Source of the DNA: Vreelandella aquamarina
Lineage (GTDB): Bacteria > Pseudomonadota > Gammaproteobacteria > Pseudomonadales > Halomonadaceae
Reading direction: 5' to 3'
DNA: 38,176 nucleotides
NCBI RefSeq assembly: GCF_900110265.1
Contig: NZ_FODB01000038.1
Location: 1 to 38,176, forward strand
Shown here: in pieces, positions 35,476 through 38,176 of the stretch
Position numbering within the stretch: position 1 is the first letter of the stretch
How the letters are laid out: the number at the start of each line of letters is the position of its first letter
Translations under genes and position numbers: made by a program
The notes under the pieces: generated by a model
Told to the model about the DNA's origin: nothing
The model's input: only the letters and a program-made list of their open reading frames with translations
The model's database searches: none

Positions 35476-36550
35476 GTCCACCTTCCTGGGCAGGCACGGG
35501 GGTTACTGCTTCGCCGGGGCGGACCAAGCCAGCCCCTAACGTAATGAGGGTGACCGGGTCGGGCAGGCCGCTGACATAGGCGCGCTGGGTATCGGCGCTA
35601 ACTAGCTCGACGGCGGTTTGCACGACACGATCCTCGTCATCCAAGTGCTTGATGGCTAACTGGCCGCGCTCGTCAAGGCTGAATAACGCAGGCGAAAGGG
35701 TGTGCACTTGGCGGGGTGGCAATGTGATCGTGAACTCTGCACTGCCTCCCGCTAAGCGCAGGCGCTCGGGGTTGTCGAGTGCTACTTCGATATAGAACGT
35801 ACGGGTCGCTTCTTCTGCACGGCTGCTGATATAGCTCACTTCGCCAGCGAGCGATCCACCGTTAAGTAGACGGGCCGTCACGGGTAACCCCACGCTTAAA
35901 GCACCTATCTGCTGCTGTGACACCCAGGCGGTACCGGTTAGGCGGCGATCATCAATCAAGCGTGCCCACTCTTCGCCTGGCTGGAGTAGGTCGCCAAGCT
36001 CTACCTGTATTCGGTCGAGGGTGCCGTCAAATGGGGCAGTGGGCCGGGTGTCTTGCAGCTGTTTCTCTAGCTGCGCCACCTGCGCCGCGCTGGCGCTGAG
36101 CGCGCTTTGCAGGCGCAGCAGCTCCGGCTGGGAAATTAGCTCACGACGGCGCAGGCTCTGGGCACCGGCGTACTCGGCTTCGGCCAGCGCTAGTTCATCT
36201 CTGGCCTGCCGCAAGCGTTCGGGCAGGGCATCGTTATCCAGCACTAGTAGCGTTTCGCCCTGGCGCACGCTCTCTCCTTGCTTGACCGGCTTCTCTGCGA
36301 CGTAACCCGCGACGTTGGCACGCAGCACTGTCTCACGCTCAGCGGTGAGCTGGCCCTGTAGCACCTGCTGGGGAATATACGGCGTGCTCTGCTGAGTGCT
36401 TACCTCGACGCGGGGGAGGGCCTCGGCTTGCTCTGCTGTGCTTTCAGGAGGTGAAGATTGAAACTGCTGAAAATCGCCAACGGCCAGCCATACCACTAAC
36501 GCCAGCACCAGCAGGCTAGCCAGCGCGTAAGAGGGGGGAATTCGTCGCAT
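35459..36550 (-). CDS. RND efflux membrane fusion protein (HlyD/AcrA-like)
   Basis: A 363-residue periplasmic adaptor. An N-terminal hydrophobic segment (about 8-25) lacks a lipobox Cys, so it is probably a membrane anchor. A lipoyl-like half (RANVAGYVAEKPVKQGESVRQGETLLVLD), a helical hairpin (about 105-165, rich in heptads such as LRQARDELALAEAEYAGAQSL), the second lipoyl half (TAPFDGTLDRIQVELGDLL), and beta-barrel and membrane-proximal domains follow. It is the first gene of a two-gene unit with the permease and is 17 bp overlapped with it. The pump presumably uses an outer-membrane channel such as TolC encoded elsewhere. Confidence 0.9.
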   Translation of the reverse strand: MRRIPPSYALASLLVLALVVWLAVGDFQQFQSSPPESTAEQAEALPRVEVSTQQSTPYIPQQVLQGQLTAERETVLRANVAGYVAEKPVKQGESVRQGETLLVLDNDALPERLRQARDELALAEAEYAGAQSLRRRELISQPELLRLQSALSASAAQVAQLEKQLQDTRPTAPFDGTLDRIQVELGDLLQPGEEWARLIDDRRLTGTAWVSQQQIGALSVGLPVTARLLNGGSLAGEVSYISSRAEEATRTFYIEVALDNPERLRLAGGSAEFTITLPPRQVHTLSPALFSLDERGQLAIKHLDDEDRVVQTAVELVSADTQRAYVSGLPDPVTLITLGAGLVRPGEAVTPVPAQEGGHAPVN

Positions 36551-36689
36551 GGAAAGTCACTGTTCCAAGGGAATGACAAAATAGATAGCGCGGTAAGGAT
36601 GGTACCGCAGCCCGTCACACCATAGCGTAACTGGCCGTTTTCAGCGAGTATCAAGCCCGCGTGCAAATGGGTAGTCGTCTCATGTCTGA

Positions 36690-36718
36690 TTGAGTTTTTG
36701 AGCGTCTGGGCATACCAT
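36690..36718 (+). promoter_or_regulatory. Putative sigma70 promoter for mdh
   Basis: TTGAGT (36690-36695) and TACCAT (36713-36718) are separated by 17 bp and lie 57 bp before the mdh start. The predicted leader contains a direct repeat AGGCGAACC at 36738-36746 and 36753-36761. Further upstream GCGGTA/TACCGC forms a hairpin near 36590-36608. Confidence 0.45.
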
Positions 36719-36775
36719 CATGGCGCTATTCTTTACCAGGCGAACCTCCATTAGGCGAACCATCAAGGAGCAATG

Positions 36776-37750
36776 ATGAAAGATCCAGTACGTATTGCGA
36801 TTACCGGCGGTGCCGGCCAGATCAGCTACTCTCTTATTTTCCGTATTGCCGCTGGCGACATGCTAGGGCCGGATCAGCCTGTCATTCTCCAGCTTCTCGA
36901 AATTCCTCAAGCGATGGACGCGCTGAACGGCGTCGTGATGGAAGTTAACGACTGTGCGTTCCCGCTGGTGCAAGACATCGTTGCCACCGACGACCCGAAC
37001 GTTGCCTTTAAAGATGCTGACTTCGCTCTGCTGGTAGGTGCACGTCCGCGTGGCCCGGGTATGGAGCGTAAAGATCTGCTGGAAGCCAACGCCGCGATCT
37101 TCTCTGTACAGGGTAAAGCACTGAACGACCATGCTAGCCGTGATGTGAAAGTGCTGGTCGTCGGCAACCCGGCCAACACCAACGCGCTGATTGCTTCCTG
37201 CAACGCGCCGGATCTGGACGCTGGTCAGTTCACTGCCATGACGCGTCTGGACCACAACCGCGCGCTGACCCAGCTGGCTCAGAAAACTGGCAAGCACGTC
37301 ACTGACGTCGAAAACATGATCATCTGGGGCAACCATAGTGCCACCCAGTACCCGGATCTGGCCCAGTGCAAAGTCGACGGCAAAGCCGCTTTCGATCTGG
37401 TCGAGCGTGACTGGTACGAAAACGACTTCATCCCGACTGTACAGCAGCGCGGTGCCGCCATCATCAAAGCGCGCGGTGCTTCCTCTGCCGCTTCTGCTGC
37501 GTCATCTGCCATCGACCACATGCGCGATTGGGCGCTGGGTTGCGACGGCATCGTCAGCATGGCGATTCCCTCCGACGGCAGCTACGGCATTGCCGAAGGC
37601 ATCATCTACTCCTACCCGGTGCGCTGCCAGGGTGGCAAATATGAAATCGTCCAAGGCTTCGAACTGGACGCGTTCAGCAAAGAGAAGATGCAAGCCACCG
37701 AAAAAGAACTGCGTGAAGAGCGCGCTGCCGTTGAGCACCTGCTCGGCTAA
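36776..37750 (+). CDS. mdh: Malate dehydrogenase
   Basis: A 324-residue NAD-dependent enzyme of the TCA cycle, of the longer LDH/MDH type related to cytosolic malate dehydrogenases. Motifs: [12 protein letters not shown] (dinucleotide fold), [16 protein letters not shown] (substrate Arg loop), [18 protein letters not shown] and the catalytic His in [11 protein letters not shown] (about H187). Two ATG codons adjoin (36773 and 36776); AGGAG lies two bases before the first and five before the second, so the second is preferred. Usage of preferred codons suggests strong expression. It is followed by two hairpins, the second a terminator, and then a group II intron. Confidence 0.96.
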   Translation: MKDPVRIAITGGAGQISYSLIFRIAAGDMLGPDQPVILQLLEIPQAMDALNGVVMEVNDCAFPLVQDIVATDDPNVAFKDADFALLVGARPRGPGMERKDLLEANAAIFSVQGKALNDHASRDVKVLVVGNPANTNALIASCNAPDLDAGQFTAMTRLDHNRALTQLAQKTGKHVTDVENMIIWGNHSATQYPDLAQCKVDGKAAFDLVERDWYENDFIPTVQQRGAAIIKARGASSAASAASSAIDHMRDWALGCDGIVSMAIPSDGSYGIAEGIIYSYPVRCQGGKYEIVQGFELDAFSKEKMQATEKELREERAAVEHLLG

Positions 37751-37760
37751 ACGCGCCTGC

Positions 37761-37783
37761 TAAGCGCTTTTTATAAGCGCTTA
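37761..37783. other. Hairpin directly after mdh
   Basis: TAAGCGCTT-TTTAT-AAGCGCTTA is a perfect 9-bp inverted repeat lying 10 bp after the mdh stop and 8 bp before the main terminator. It may protect the mRNA 3' end. Confidence 0.6.
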
Positions 37784-37790
37784 GTCACGC

Positions 37791-37823
37791 AAAACCCCGC
37801 AAGATTTCTTGCGGGGTTTTTTT
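37791..37823 (+). terminator. Rho-independent terminator after mdh (insertion target of the intron)
   Basis: AAAACCCCGCAAGA pairs perfectly with TCTTGCGGGGTTTT, followed by further T residues to 37823. It is intact and lies three bases before the predicted 5' end of the group II intron. Confidence 0.95.
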
Positions 37824-37826
37824 GTT

Positions 37827-38176
37827 GTGCGCCAGGCATGGCGCGCAGCGCCTTGACTGGCGCTATTCCTGAGGGTGGTGCCTCACAGGATGACTTGGGG
37901 GTGAAAGTCCCCTACGGACCCTGATAGCGGGAACCGTTAGCTGAACAGCAAGGGTGTCTGCCGCAAGGCAGAATCCGAAGGAAGCTGAAGGCAAACTCCC
38001 GGCCCGACGAACAGAAATCGCATACGAGGCTATCGCACCCGGGCGAGAGTGCAATGATCCTCAAAGCCCCATAGCTATCCGGAAGGGGCGATAGTAAATG
38101 CGGCGGGTAGGTGGGAGGAAGGTCGCGCGTCTTACCCTGGGAGGTCTGGTGGTCTGCCACGGTGCTACCGGCGTCG
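37827..38176 (+). mobile_element. Group II intron, 5' part (probably class C), cut by the window edge
   Basis: The element begins GTGCGCC, matching the GUGYG start of group II introns. An initial stem follows, GCGCCAG/CTGGCGC (37829-37835 with 37857-37863). Domain I landmarks come next, including GGGGGTGAAAGTCCCC and CTACGGACCCTGATAGCGGG. The region to 38176 is densely structured and contains no convincing gene; the reverse transcriptase/maturase ORF normally found in domain IV would lie beyond the window. Insertion just behind an intrinsic terminator is the known habit of class C introns. The RNA should be transcribed in the same direction as mdh. Whether the intron is complete cannot be judged. 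Confidence 0.82.

Noticed and set aside
37863..38160. Small minus-strand frames at the right edge
   Set aside because: They lie in the structured RNA of the group II intron and match no protein pattern.

Overview
The window is a chromosomal segment of a gammaproteobacterium, most likely a halophilic member of the Halomonadaceae (Halomonas or a close relative). This is inferred from moderately GC-rich DNA, the Pseudomonas/Halomonas-like orders nrdR-ribD-ribB-ribH-nusB-thiL-pgpA and nudE/yrfG-hslR-hslO-pckA, a gammaproteobacterial GshA, and protein sequences that read like that family. No rRNA, tRNA or CRISPR array was seen. Almost everything is housekeeping DNA; mobile DNA sits at the two ends.

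Layout. 1-1140: a RAYT-type REP transposase gene (minus strand) with five copies of a 99-bp palindromic element, four of them in an exact 128-bp tandem array. 1141-4650 (minus strand): dsbG, a membrane thioredoxin-like protein with an Lgt-like membrane part, and a GH13_18 sugar phosphorylase. 4911-10270: a tight plus-strand operon with nrdR, riboflavin genes (ribD, a RibB with a degenerate RibA domain, ribH), nusB, thiL and pgpA; riboflavin synthase is missing from its usual slot. 10367-14197: a DUF945 protein and a Lon-family protease that does not sit in the clpX-lon-hupB context, preceded by a heat-shock-like promoter. 14357-16528: a PAS-containing chemoreceptor. 16659-19635: ilvD with an unusual leader, then a YdgJ-like oxidoreductase. 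19883-24480: nudE diverging from yrfG-hslR-hslO, then pckA. 24850-29202: gdhA, rnk and tex. 29345-32138: gshA-dsbB and rsd/algQ. 32398-36550 (minus strand): an RND efflux permease and its membrane fusion protein. 36776-37750: mdh. 37827 to the window edge: the 5' part of a group II intron inserted directly behind the mdh terminator.

How the genes fit together. Several products serve redox and protein-quality control: DsbG and its membrane partner, DsbB, GshA, Hsp33, Hsp15 and Lon. Others control central carbon and nitrogen flow: PckA, Mdh, GdhA and IlvD. The least ordinary material is non-coding: the REP array next to its presumed transposase; a 14-bp perfect inverted repeat that encloses 82 bases and buries the ilvD ribosome-binding site; a set of mutually exclusive palindromes upstream of gdhA; a competing-stem leader upstream of gshA; structured leaders upstream of pckA; and the intron/terminator junction. 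All coordinates were read by eye from the sequence, and family assignments rest on recognised motifs rather than database searches.
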